Assembly: GCF_031453675.1 (NCBI RefSeq)
Contig: NZ_JAVIZX010000001.1
Location: 3,742,001 to 3,806,000, forward strand
Length of the DNA stretch: 64,000 nt
Direction: 5' to 3'
Origin: Paracidovorax wautersii
Lineage (GTDB): Bacteria; Pseudomonadota; Gammaproteobacteria; Burkholderiales; Burkholderiaceae_C
The position numbers and the translations under genes were made by a program. Below, one piece after another: positions 1 to 10,595 of this stretch. The notes under the pieces are model-generated. The model had not been told where the DNA came from. It made no database searches and saw only the letters and a list, made by a program, of their open reading frames with translations. Positions within the stretch are counted from its first letter, which is position 1. Each line of letters starts with the position of its first letter.

Positions 1-1562
1 TGCGCCACCCGCCCCGGGCCCACCTGCATCATCACCTGGGCGGTGATGGTGTTCTTGGAATACGCCAGCCCGTCGCGCAGCGTCATCGGTTCATCGCTCG
101 GCGGCGTGTTGACGTCCGTGGGGCGCCAGACCTGTTTGCCGCCCAGCGGGATCTCGACCGCCTGGTCGATCAGGGTGTCGGTGGGCTGCATGCCGGCGGC
201 AAACGCCGCGCCGTACACGAAGGGCTTGAAGGTGGAGCCCGGCTGGCGGCGCGCGGCCTGCACATGGTCGAAGGGGTCCTGCGCGAAGTCGCGGCTGCCC
301 ACCCAGGCGCGCACCTCGCCCGTGCGCGGATCGATGGCCAGGAAGCCGGCCTGCACGCGCGTCTTCTGCTCGCGCAGCTCGCGCAGGAAGGCGGCGTCGG
401 CCAGCAGCTCCTTGGCGACCTCGTCCGGCGCGCCCCCCTTGGCCACGGCGGCCTCGTAGCGGGCGGATTCACGCACCATCTGCTGCACCAGCGGGCTCTT
501 GGCGCTCCAGGCGTTGCGCGAGGCCCAGGCCGTGTCGGCCACGCCCTGCAGTGCCTTGCCCTGCCGTGCCACGGCCTGGTTGGCGAGCGTCTGCAGGCGG
601 TGGTCGATGGTGGTACGGATCACCAGGCCATCGGCATACAGGCTGTAGCCGTTGCGGTCGGCCCAGTCGATGAGCTGCTTGCGCAGCTGCTGCGCCAGGT
701 GCGGCGCGGGGCCGGCGGTTTCCACCTGGCGCTCGAAGCGGATGCGCAGCGGCCGCTTGCTGAGCTGCTCGTACTCGGCAGCTTCCAGCTTGCCGCGCTT
801 CTTCATCTGCGACAGCACGGTGTTGCGGCGCGCCTGCGCCCGCTCGGGGTTCAGCACCGGGTTGTAGTAGGCCGTGCCCTTGAGCATGCCGATCAGCGTG
901 GCGCTCTCCAGCACGGTGAGCTTGTCGGCCGACTTGTCGAAGTACGTGCGCGCGGCCATCTCGATGCCGTAGGCGTTGTAGAGAAACGGCACGGTGTTCA
1001 GGTAGGTCTCCAGGATCTCGTCCTTGGAGTACAGCGCCTCGATCTTCAGCGCGGTGATGGCCTCCTTGAGCTTGCGCGTGAGCGTGGGCGCGCGGCCGAT
1101 CTCTTCGGGGTAGAGGTTGCGCGCCAGCTGCTGCGTGATGGTCGAGCCGCCCTGCTTGTCGCCTCCCAGCGTGCGCACCACGGCCGACAGGGTGCGCCGC
1201 CAGTCCATGCCCCAGTGCTCGTAGAAGCGGTGGTCCTCGGTGGCGATGAGCGCATCCACCACGGGCTTGGCGATCTCGTCGAGCGGCACCCACTCGCGGT
1301 TGACCCAGCGGTACTCCGCCAGCAGCCGCCCGTCGGCCGACACCAGCTGCGCAGGCTGCTCCATCTTGGCCTTGCGGATGTCGCTGATGCCCGGCGTGAA
1401 CGGCACCAGCGCCAGGATGTACAGCAGCAGGGCCAGGGCCAGCCCGGCCATCAGCCACAGCAGGCTGTGCAGGGACCACAGGCGCTCCGGGCGGCGCAGC
1501 AGGCGCGCCAGCGTGGACCGCAGCGCAACCCCACGGGCCCGCAAGACATCATTCAAGGGCAT
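1..1562 (-). CDS. Class A penicillin-binding protein (PBP1A family), 5' part
   Basis: Bifunctional peptidoglycan synthase anchored in the inner membrane. The visible 520 residues give a short basic cytoplasmic tail, one membrane helix (about residues 33-55), and a GT51 glycosyltransferase domain with the catalytic-glutamate motif EDHRFYEHWG (Glu about 109) and the QGGSTITQQLARN block. The transpeptidase domain follows with the active-site serine motif STFK (Ser about 443) and an SKN motif. The reading frame is open to the window edge, so the C-terminus is missing. The ATG at 1562 is the first in frame and precedes a good membrane anchor, but I see no Shine-Dalgarno sequence. A dispersed repeat occupies the expected promoter/leader region just upstream. 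The family is clear; which PBP1 paralogue it is cannot be decided from sequence alone. Confidence 0.9.
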   Translation of the reverse strand, partial: MPLNDVLRARGVALRSTLARLLRRPERLWSLHSLLWLMAGLALALLLYILALVPFTPGISDIRKAKMEQPAQLVSADGRLLAEYRWVNREWVPLDEIAKPVVDALIATEDHRFYEHWGMDWRRTLSAVVRTLGGDKQGGSTITQQLARNLYPEEIGRAPTLTRKLKEAITALKIEALYSKDEILETYLNTVPFLYNAYGIEMAARTYFDKSADKLTVLESATLIGMLKGTAYYNPVLNPERAQARRNTVLSQMKKRGKLEAAEYEQLSKRPLRIRFERQVETAGPAPHLAQQLRKQLIDWADRNGYSLYADGLVIRTTIDHRLQTLANQAVARQGKALQGVADTAWASRNAWSAKSPLVQQMVRESARYEAAVAKGGAPDEVAKELLADAAFLRELREQKTRVQAGFLAIDPRTGEVRAWVGSRDFAQDPFDHVQAARRQPGSTFKPFVYGAAFAAGMQPTDTLIDQAVEIPLGGKQVWRPTDVNTPPSDEPMTLRDGLAYSKNTITAQVMMQVGPGRVA

Positions 1563-1572
1563 GAAAATACAA

Positions 1573-1622
1573 GCAAAAAGTGCCGCAAGCGCTTTTACAT
1601 AAAGCGCATGCAGCTATCAATT
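1573..1622 (+). repeat. Dispersed AGCTATCA repeat, copy 1
   Basis: About 50 bases with the inverted arms AGCGCTTT and AAAGCGC followed by GCAGCTATCAA. The same layout (A-run, GGCT/GCC, AGCGCTT, short loop, AAGCGC, AGCTATCA) recurs at six other clear places in the window. This copy lies immediately upstream of the penicillin-binding protein gene, where its 5' leader or promoter should be. Confidence 0.8.
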
Positions 1623-1697
1623 CAGGAGTGATCGGCGACCGACCCCAAGGTGGGCCTCGCCGCAGCGCGCCGCCACGATCAACCTGCGGCACCGCGC

Positions 1698-1718
1698 GGC
1701 GGCGGCGGCGGCGGCGGC
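1698..1718. repeat. Short GGC triplet tract
   Basis: Seven uninterrupted GGC units in a 230-base gap between the penicillin-binding protein gene and the dehydrogenase gene. It is not inside a supported gene. No function is inferred. Confidence 0.7.
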
Positions 1719-1792
1719 GCTGTTACCTACGGGGTGCGCAGTTATACCGCCAATCTCGCCCGGAGCCGGACAGCGCGCTGGCTTGCCGGCCG

Positions 1793-2518
1793 TTACCAGG
1801 GGAGCCGGTCGCCCCGGTAGGAATGGAAGCTGCCCGATGCCTCGGCCGGCAGGCCGTCCAGCACGCGCAGCAGGTCCGCCGCTGCCTCCGCCGGCGGACG
1901 GCCGATGTCCGCGCCGCCGAAGGGCCTGGACAGCGCCGAGTCCACCGTGCCCGGGTGCAGCGCCACCAGCACCGTCTGCGGGTGCGTGCGGGCCACTTCG
2001 ATGGCCGCCGTCTTGAGCAGCATGTTCAGCGCCGCCTTCGACGCCCGATAGCTGTACCAGCCGCCCAGCCGGTTGTCGCCGATGCTGCCGACCTTGGCCG
2101 AGAGCACGGCCAGCAGCGCACGCTCCTTGCGCGGCAACAGCGGCGCGAAATGCGCCAGTACCAGGGCCGGACCGAAGGTATTGGTGCGGAAGGTGTCCTC
2201 CAACTGCGCGTAGTGCAGTTGGTTCAGGCGCTTCTCCGGCCTGCCGAACGGCCCATGCAGCACACCGGCGGCGTGGACGATGCAGTGCCAGGGCCCCTGC
2301 CCCGCCAGCTGCTGCGCCGCGCGGGCGATGGACGCTTCATCGTCCAGGTCCACCGCCGGATCGGTGCTGCGGCCCAGGCCCAGCGCCCGCCCGCAGCGCG
2401 GGTCGGCCTGCAGATGGGCCAGCAGCGCGCCCCCGATGGCGCCCGAAGCGCCGATGACCAGGGCGCGGTAGCCGTGTGGAAGGGATGGCAAGCCCGGTGC
2501 GTCCATGTCCTGCCTCAC
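1793..2518 (-). CDS. Short-chain dehydrogenase/reductase (C-factor-like)
   Basis: NAD(P)-dependent oxidoreductase of the classical SDR fold, 241 residues. The cofactor-binding glycine motif GASGAIG is at about 23-29, the active-site Ser at about 140 (VLSAKVGS), and the catalytic YSYRASK gives Tyr157/Lys161. The substrate cannot be read from the sequence; the closest type is the cell-cell signalling C-factor/YdfG-like group. The GTG at 2518 overlaps the TGA of the upstream photolyase gene (GTGA), which favours translational coupling; an ATG at 2506 is an alternative start. It is the third gene of a light-related operon and may be a passenger or may reduce a cofactor; that is inference. Confidence 0.85.
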   Translation of the reverse strand: MRQDMDAPGLPSLPHGYRALVIGASGAIGGALLAHLQADPRCGRALGLGRSTDPAVDLDDEASIARAAQQLAGQGPWHCIVHAAGVLHGPFGRPEKRLNQLHYAQLEDTFRTNTFGPALVLAHFAPLLPRKERALLAVLSAKVGSIGDNRLGGWYSYRASKAALNMLLKTAAIEVARTHPQTVLVALHPGTVDSALSRPFGGADIGRPPAEAAADLLRVLDGLPAEASGSFHSYRGDRLPW

Positions 2519-4071
2519 AGCTGGTCGAGCCGGGAGCGCACGACTGCAGCCTGCGCGCGCAGGGCATCGCGTTGCGCGTCCGGCATCTTGTGCAACTGGC
2601 GGTAGACCATGCCCAGCCGCGTGTTGCCGCCGAGGGTGCCCTCATGCCGGGCGAAGAAATCCCAGTACAGGGCGTTGTAGGGGCAGGCGCGCTCCCCCAC
2701 CTTGCCCTTCTTGTCATAGTGGCAGCCGCTGCAGTAGTCGCTCATGCGGTCGATGTAGGCCGCGCTGCTCACATAGGGCTTGGTGGCCAGCAGGCCCCCG
2801 TCGGCGAACTGGCTCATGCCCACGGTGTTGGGCACCTCCACCCATTCGAAGGCGTCGATGTAGACGCCCAGGTACCAGCGGTGCACGGCCGCGGGATCGA
2901 GCCCGGCCAGCAGCGCGAAGTTGCCGATGACCATCAGCCGCTGGATGTGGTGGGCGTGGGCATGCTCCAGCGACTGCCCCACGGCATGCTGCATGCAGTG
3001 CATGCGGGTGTCGCCCGACCAGAACCATGGCGGCAGGGGCGCCGTGTGGCCCAGGGCATTGCGCTCTTCGTAGCCGGGCATGTACGCCCAGTAGATGCCG
3101 CGCACGTATTCGCGCCAGCCCAGGATCTGGCGGATGAAGCCCTCCACCGCTGCCAGCGGGGCCCGGCCTGCGTGGTAGGCCGCCTGGGCATGCTGCACCA
3201 GCTCGTGCGGGCGCAGCATCTTGGTGTTGAGCGCGAACGACAGCAGCGAGTGGAAGAGCCGCTCGCTGCGGGTGCTCATCGCGTCCTCGGACGCGCCGAA
3301 GTGCGGCAGCGTGGTGGCGATGAAATGGCTGAGCCAGGCCAGCGCTTCGGCGCGGTTCAAAGGCCAGCGCAGTTGCGCGGCCTGCGGGTTGCCGAAGCTC
3401 TGGACGCCGGCGGCCTCGATCGTGGCCCACAGGGCGCTGTGATCGTGGCTGGGCCGGGCATCCGGCGGCAGATCCGGCGTGCCGGGCCAGGGCTTGCGGT
3501 TGTCGTGGTCGTAGTTCCACTGCCCGCCTTCCGGATCGCCCGCCGCATCGATCAGCACCCGGTGGCGCTGGCGCATGCCGCGGTAGAAGTGCTCCATCAG
3601 CCACTGCTTGCGGCCCTGGAACGCGTCGGCCACCTCGGTGCGGATAGTGTAGAAATGTTCGCTGTCCACGGCCTGCACGTCGAAGGGCTGGTGGGCGGCC
3701 CAGGTGCGCAGCTGCTCGTCCAGGCGCCATTCGTCCGGGTGCTGGTACTGCAGGGTCTGCGCACCGTAGCGCGCCATCAGCGCAGCCAGATTGGCGGGGA
3801 TGGATTGCCGGTTGCTCGCATCGTCGATGGCGATGTAGCGCACCCGGTGCCCGGCCGCCTTGAGCTGCCGCGCCAGGTCGCGCATGGCGGCGAAGATCGC
3901 CAGGATCTTCTGCGCATGGTGCAGCACGTAATCGGTCTCCTGCCGCACCTCCATCAGCACGTAGACGGTACCTCCGTCCTGCGTGTCGAACCAGGAATGG
4001 ACGGGGTTGAGCTGGTCACCCAGCAGCAGGCGCAGCGTGTGGGCACGGCGGGGCTTGGGCGGCCGGTTCAT
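2515..4071 (-). CDS. Iron-sulfur cryptochrome/photolyase-related protein (FeS-BCP, PhrB type)
   Basis: A 518-residue member of the bacterial FeS cryptochrome/(6-4) photolyase group, which binds FAD and a [4Fe-4S] cluster and repairs (6-4) photoproducts or senses light. The N-terminal part starts LRLLLGDQLNP, typical for the group. Four cysteines (about 359, 447, 450 and 463) have spacings 88, 3 and 13, exactly those of the cluster ligands in Agrobacterium PhrB (Cys350, 438, 441, 454). The third and fourth flank HYDKKGKVGERA. The start is the ATG at 4071, whose first bases overlap the TGA of the upstream cryptochrome gene (ATGA); a longer upstream frame would run into that gene. Its stop in turn overlaps the SDR start. 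Function as repair enzyme versus photoreceptor is not decidable here. Confidence 0.9.
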   Translation of the reverse strand: MNRPPKPRRAHTLRLLLGDQLNPVHSWFDTQDGGTVYVLMEVRQETDYVLHHAQKILAIFAAMRDLARQLKAAGHRVRYIAIDDASNRQSIPANLAALMARYGAQTLQYQHPDEWRLDEQLRTWAAHQPFDVQAVDSEHFYTIRTEVADAFQGRKQWLMEHFYRGMRQRHRVLIDAAGDPEGGQWNYDHDNRKPWPGTPDLPPDARPSHDHSALWATIEAAGVQSFGNPQAAQLRWPLNRAEALAWLSHFIATTLPHFGASEDAMSTRSERLFHSLLSFALNTKMLRPHELVQHAQAAYHAGRAPLAAVEGFIRQILGWREYVRGIYWAYMPGYEERNALGHTAPLPPWFWSGDTRMHCMQHAVGQSLEHAHAHHIQRLMVIGNFALLAGLDPAAVHRWYLGVYIDAFEWVEVPNTVGMSQFADGGLLATKPYVSSAAYIDRMSDYCSGCHYDKKGKVGERACPYNALYWDFFARHEGTLGGNTRLGMVYRQLHKMPDAQRDALRAQAAVVRSRLDQL

Positions 4072-5402
4072 GCGGCCGCCCACATCCGGCGGTAGCTGCC
4101 GTCGGGATCGTGCCGCTGGGCCTGCCACACGGGGTCGAAGCGCCGGCCACCGCGCGGGTCCGTGCCGCGCCCGGCGATGTAGAGCCAGTTGCCCTGGTTG
4201 CTGTAAGGGTCGTAGTCCACCAGCTGCGAAGCGAACCAGGCCGCGCCGGCACGCCAGTCGCCCCGGAGGTCATGCACCAGATAGCCCGCCGCCACCTGCC
4301 GCAGGCGGTTACTGAGGTAGCCCGTGCCGGCCAGTTCGCGCATCGCGGCATCCACCAGCGGCTCGCCCGTGCAGCCCAGGCGCCAGCGCTCGAAGGCCTG
4401 CGCATCGTGCGGCGCCAGAGGTGCCCCGCTGAGGCCGCGGGCGCGGTACAGCATGACGCCGTGCTGCAGATGGAGCAGACGGAAGTAGTCGCGCCACAGC
4501 AGCTCGAAGCCCAGCCAATACGAGCCCTCGCTGGCGCCGTGTTCCTGCTCGAACGCTTTCAGGTCAGCCCAGACCCGCCGCGGCGACAGCGCGCCCGTGG
4601 CGAGCCAGGGCGACAGCTTGGATGAGAAATCGCGCCCAGTCAGCCCATCGCGTGTGGTCTTGTAATGGTGGGGCAATCCGCGCGCCAGGTACTGCGCCAG
4701 ATGCGCCAGGGCAGCGGTCTCGCCGCCACGGCAGGCAGGCGTGGCGTAGGGGAAGGACGAGCGCGGCTCCTGCCCGGCGCTGACGGACGCAGCGCCCACC
4801 ACATCCGCCTCTGCATCCCGGCCGCTGCCCCGCCCCGCTCCCACGGCCTGCAGCACCGCGGCCGGCAACGGGGGCGGCGCAGGCAGCCGCGCAGGTGCAG
4901 GCAATGGTGCTGCCGGGGCGATGCCCGCGCGCTCCACGGCTTGCCGAAAGGGGGTGAACACGCCGGGCAGCCCGGCCACCGGCCAGGGCAGCGCCACCGG
5001 GTCGAGCAGGCTGCTGTGCCAGACGGCCTGCACCCGCAGGCCGGCAGCCTGGAGCGCGGCCACCTGCGCCGCCTCGTCCGGCGTGGCGACCTCCTCGCAC
5101 ACGACGGTGTCCGCCCCAATCGCGCGGGCCAGTGCCGGCAGGGCCTGGGCCGGTGCGGCCCGGCAGACGATCAGTGGATGGCCCAGCGCGGCCAGCTTCG
5201 CCGACAGGTCCTGCAGCGTGGCCGCCAAAAATGCCCGGCGGTGGGGCCCCACCCGCTCGAATCCCCAGGCAGTCGCCTCTGCGGCGGGCGGCAGGCAGAC
5301 CACGGGCAGCAGATAGGTCGGGCCGCCGGCCAGCGCGGCCTGCAGGGCCGGCTGGTCGTGCAGGCGCAGGTCTTGGCGGAACCAGAACAGCACTGTGCTC
5401 AT
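4068..5402 (-). CDS. DASH-family cryptochrome
   Basis: Flavoprotein of the photolyase/cryptochrome superfamily, 444 residues. The N-terminal alpha/beta antenna domain begins VLFWFRQDLRLHDQPAL. The C-terminal FAD domain contains LSPWLATGALSPR, FELLWRDYF, and the DASH-type block with DYDPYSNQGNWLYIAG, GGRRFDPVWQAQ and DPDGSYRRMW. These C-terminal signatures separate it from class I CPD photolyases. DASH proteins repair CPDs in single-stranded DNA. A low-complexity Ala/Pro-rich stretch (about 165-220) links the two domains. It is the first gene of a three-gene operon with 4-base overlaps (ATGA, then GTGA). The start ATG at 5402 is set by the conserved N-terminal strand. Confidence 0.9.
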   Translation of the reverse strand: MSTVLFWFRQDLRLHDQPALQAALAGGPTYLLPVVCLPPAAEATAWGFERVGPHRRAFLAATLQDLSAKLAALGHPLIVCRAAPAQALPALARAIGADTVVCEEVATPDEAAQVAALQAAGLRVQAVWHSSLLDPVALPWPVAGLPGVFTPFRQAVERAGIAPAAPLPAPARLPAPPPLPAAVLQAVGAGRGSGRDAEADVVGAASVSAGQEPRSSFPYATPACRGGETAALAHLAQYLARGLPHHYKTTRDGLTGRDFSSKLSPWLATGALSPRRVWADLKAFEQEHGASEGSYWLGFELLWRDYFRLLHLQHGVMLYRARGLSGAPLAPHDAQAFERWRLGCTGEPLVDAAMRELAGTGYLSNRLRQVAAGYLVHDLRGDWRAGAAWFASQLVDYDPYSNQGNWLYIAGRGTDPRGGRRFDPVWQAQRHDPDGSYRRMWAAA

Positions 5403-5635
5403 GCGCAGCGCCCCGGCTGCGCCGCCGATTGGCGCCCGTCAGGATGCAACGCGCAGGGGGTTGGGAAAGGTGTCTCGCTCATGCGGGGTTCGACGGCCTC
5501 GGCCGCGTTCAGGGTTGGCGCAGGACCGAACGCCCTGCCTGCCCTTCGTACGCACCCGAGGCCCGCATGGTTCACCCGCAGTGCCAAGGGCCTGCCCCTG
5601 CAGCTCAGGACCGGCGCTGGACGCGGGCGCCCGCC

Positions 5636-6600
5636 TCAACCCGCCATGAAGCGCTGCAGCTGCGGCAACGCCGCCTCGGCCGCGCGGCGGCCCTCGGCGA
5701 TCGCGTCCTTGGCCCGGTGGAAGTCCAGCACGCCCAGGTGCGACAGACGCGGCGCCACCACGATCTCCGGCGGGTCGCCGGCCATGCGGCTGCGCGTGAT
5801 GCGCACCTGCATGATGGTCACGCTGTTCATCACCACGTCCAGCACGGAGGGTATCCGGGGCGGGGGCGGATCCATCGGCGCGGGGCTGGAGCGCCAGGGT
5901 GTGAGCCGCTGCAGCCAGCCATTGCCCGTGGCGGGGGCCGGCAGTTCGGGCGGTGCCGGCTCCGGCTCGGCGCCGGGTTCCGACACGGGCTGGGCCAGGG
6001 GCGGCACCACGGCCAGCGGCCGCATGTGGCGGTGCAGGATGTCGGCGTTCAGGTCCACGCCGATGACGATGTCCGCGCCCATCGCGCGGGCCAGCGAGGT
6101 GGGCACGGGGTTGACGATGCCGCCGTCCACCAGCAGCCGCCCGTCCGTGCGCACCACGGGCGTGAACAGGCCGGGCAGCGCGATGGAGGCGCGCACCGCG
6201 TCGGCGATGGAGCCCTCCCGCAGCCAGACCTCGGCACCCGAATGCAGGTCGGTCGCCACGGCGCCGAACGGCAGGGGCGAGGCCTCGATGTCGAAGTCGG
6301 CGAAGTTGCGGCGCCAGAAGGCGATGAGCTTCTCGCCCTTGAGCATGCCGCCCGAGAGATTGAAGTCCATGAAGCCGAACACGCTGCGCATGCCCAGGGT
6401 CTGCACCCAGTCCGAGAAGCGGTCCAGTTCTCCGGCCGCATAGGCCGCGCCCACCAGCGCGCCGATGGACGAGCCGCAGACGATGTCCGGCTTGGCGCCG
6501 GCCTCATGCAGCGCCTGCAGCACGCCGATGTGGGCCCAGCCCCGCGCGGAGCCGCTGCCCAGCGCCAGGCCCAGCTTGGGAGCACGCCGCGCCAGCGCCA

Positions 6601-6601
<1 letters not shown>
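5636..6601 (-). CDS. Patatin-like phospholipase family protein (RssA-like)
   Basis: Predicted serine lipid hydrolase of 321 residues with a Ser-Asp dyad. Visible motifs are the oxyanion loop GSGSARGWAHIG near residue 15, the nucleophile elbow GSSIG (Ser about 45) and the LVDGGIVNPVP block (Asp about 159). No signal peptide is seen, so it is probably cytoplasmic or membrane-associated. The C-terminal 90 residues after the catalytic core are Pro-rich and then alpha/beta. Its ATG overlaps the ligA stop by one base (TGATG), so it is the last gene of the smc-zipA-ligA transcription unit. Substrate unknown. Confidence 0.9.
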
Positions 6602-8853
<2,252 letters not shown>

Positions 8854-8903
8854 TCATCATGTCATCAGGCAGCCCGCCAAGCAGGCCGGGCTGCGGCAGT
8901 GGA

Positions 8904-9431
8904 TCAGTAGTCGTCGCCCCGGATCGAGGCAAACGCCGTGGGCGGCTCTTTCACGGTGACGGGGACGCGCGCCGGCATCTGGCGCTGCACAAAGTCGACG
9001 ATGCGCTCGTCGTGGCGCCCGTAGCTCACCTGAAAGCGCACGGGCTCCCCGTGGCGCCGCTCGAAGACGAAGTGGCGGCGGAAGGCATCGCCCAGCACAT
9101 TCAAGGCCTTCACCTCGCGCAGGTTCACCTCCACCTGCTGCGGCATCAGCCGGGAAGGCAGTGCGAAGAAGGCATTGCCATCGTGGATGCGCACCACCGG
9201 CCTGCCCCGTGGGCCAAACCTGCGGTTGTCGGCCCATTCGCGCCAGCCCAGCCAGGCGGCGATGGCCAGATAGACCACTCCCATGCCGTAGAGCTGCCCG
9301 AAGGCGATCACGCCCACGCCGGCCACTGCCAGCACGGTGGACTTGATCACGGCCAGACGGCGCTGGCCCGCCCGGTACAGGGCGCCGTCGTGCGCCACCA
9401 GCGGCGGCATAAAAAAGTCGCGCAATGCCAT
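8904..9431 (-). CDS. Predicted membrane protein of unknown function
   Basis: 175 residues that I do not recognise as a named family. A basic N-terminus is followed by two close hydrophobic segments (about 29-46 and 50-63), then a soluble C-terminal domain of about 100 residues rich in beta-strand-like sequence (RPVVRIHDGNAFFALPSRL, FVFERRHGEPVRFQVSYG). The layout resembles bacterial PH-like membrane proteins, but that is only a shape comparison. It starts 10 bases after the zipA stop and precedes ligA by 92 bases, so it is co-transcribed with cell-division and DNA-ligation genes. Confidence 0.75.
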   Translation of the reverse strand: MALRDFFMPPLVAHDGALYRAGQRRLAVIKSTVLAVAGVGVIAFGQLYGMGVVYLAIAAWLGWREWADNRRFGPRGRPVVRIHDGNAFFALPSRLMPQQVEVNLREVKALNVLGDAFRRHFVFERRHGEPVRFQVSYGRHDERIVDFVQRQMPARVPVTVKEPPTAFASIRGDDY

Positions 9432-9441
9432 GCCGCGCTCC

Positions 9442-10557
9442 TCAGCTGAACACGCGCCGCGCCAGCGCGGAGCCCGCCGACAGTTCGCGGCTGTCCAGCT
9501 TGTCGTAGAGCAGTTCCAGATCGGCGGCGATCGGGTCCATCGTCATGGCCGGCAGCGGCGTGCCGTTCTGGTCGCAGAGCACGCCATCCATGGCCTGGCC
9601 CAGCGCCGCGGCCACGTCCCGCAGCTGCTGGAAGGGCTGTTCGGTACGGTACACCTGCGCCACGTCCAGGCTGAGCGTGATGTCGCGGATGGCCGACTGC
9701 TCAGGATCGTCCGACAGCGCGGCCTGGGTGTCGTAGGCCAGGGTCAGCACAGGCGGCAGGCCCGGGCCGCTGGCCGCCGGCAGCACCAGGCGGCCAGGGA
9801 TGGCACCGGGCGTGAAACCCTGGCGCACCGCGTTCTGCTGGACGTAGCCGGGGCTCCAGGCGGCATGGCGGGCGCGCAGCACGAAGTTCAGTTGCGCATC
9901 GTGTTCGCTGGCGAACTGGTCCAGCTCCCGGGCGCGGGCCACTTCGTGCAGCATCTCGGGAAAGTCGGCAGCGGCGTTGATGGCGTCGGCAAAGCCCTGG
10001 GCCTTGACGACGAATTCGGAGAACTCGATCTCATTGAGCGCTCCCACGCGGTTGGCCAGCTGCACGCCGGCCTGGAAGTGGGTGTAGCGCTGGCCCGGCA
10101 CGGGCGTCTCCCATTGCTGGCTGGCGTCGTTGAAGCCCTCGATGGCGAAGGGCTTGCTCCCGGCGCGCCGCGTGGGCGGCAGCGCGGCCAAGGCGGCGTC
10201 GCCCGAGACCTGCTGCTCGGCCACCAGGGGCGCGATGGCATCGATGAGCGGGTCCAGCCCACCGCGGCGCTCGGCCGGCGGCACGGGCAGCCGCAGCGCA
10301 TCGTCCAGGTCCACCGCATGGCCGTCGAGCGACGGCTCCGCCTCGCCCCGCTCCTGCATCGCGCTGCCCTCGGGGAGCGGCCCGCCTCCTGCGTCGAAGG
10401 CCGGCTCCTGGCGCAGCGTGGGCTCGGCCGAGGCATCGGCCTCGTCCGGACGCGCCCGCTTGGGCGCATTGCGATGGGTGGACCAGGCGTTGTAGGCGAC
10501 GATCACCGCCAGCACGACGCCGCCCGCGATGATGAGACCGAGTTGGAAGTTGCTCAT
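9442..10557 (-). CDS. zipA: Cell division protein ZipA
   Basis: Inner-membrane protein that tethers FtsZ to the membrane at the septum. It has 371 residues: an N-terminal membrane anchor (about residues 5-25), an acidic, Pro/Ala-rich linker (about 30-130) and a C-terminal FtsZ-binding domain. The position between smc and ligA is the usual betaproteobacterial arrangement and supports the call, because ZipA sequences are poorly conserved. The smc stop lies 38 bases upstream. Confidence 0.85.
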   Translation of the reverse strand: MSNFQLGLIIAGGVVLAVIVAYNAWSTHRNAPKRARPDEADASAEPTLRQEPAFDAGGGPLPEGSAMQERGEAEPSLDGHAVDLDDALRLPVPPAERRGGLDPLIDAIAPLVAEQQVSGDAALAALPPTRRAGSKPFAIEGFNDASQQWETPVPGQRYTHFQAGVQLANRVGALNEIEFSEFVVKAQGFADAINAAADFPEMLHEVARARELDQFASEHDAQLNFVLRARHAAWSPGYVQQNAVRQGFTPGAIPGRLVLPAASGPGLPPVLTLAYDTQAALSDDPEQSAIRDITLSLDVAQVYRTEQPFQQLRDVAAALGQAMDGVLCDQNGTPLPAMTMDPIAADLELLYDKLDSRELSAGSALARRVFS

Positions 10558-10595
10558 GGGATCGGAAGGTGTGGATGCGTTGGAGGAGAGACCGC

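Noticed and set aside
4068-5402. Assignment as class I CPD photolyase (phrB)
   Set aside because: The C-terminal GGRRFDPVWQAQ ... DPDGSYRRMW block and the overall pattern fit the DASH cryptochrome group better.
5403-5635. Small frames in the gap between the cryptochrome and patatin genes
   Set aside because: Overlapping frames on both strands without start signals or recognisable sequence; treated as spacer.
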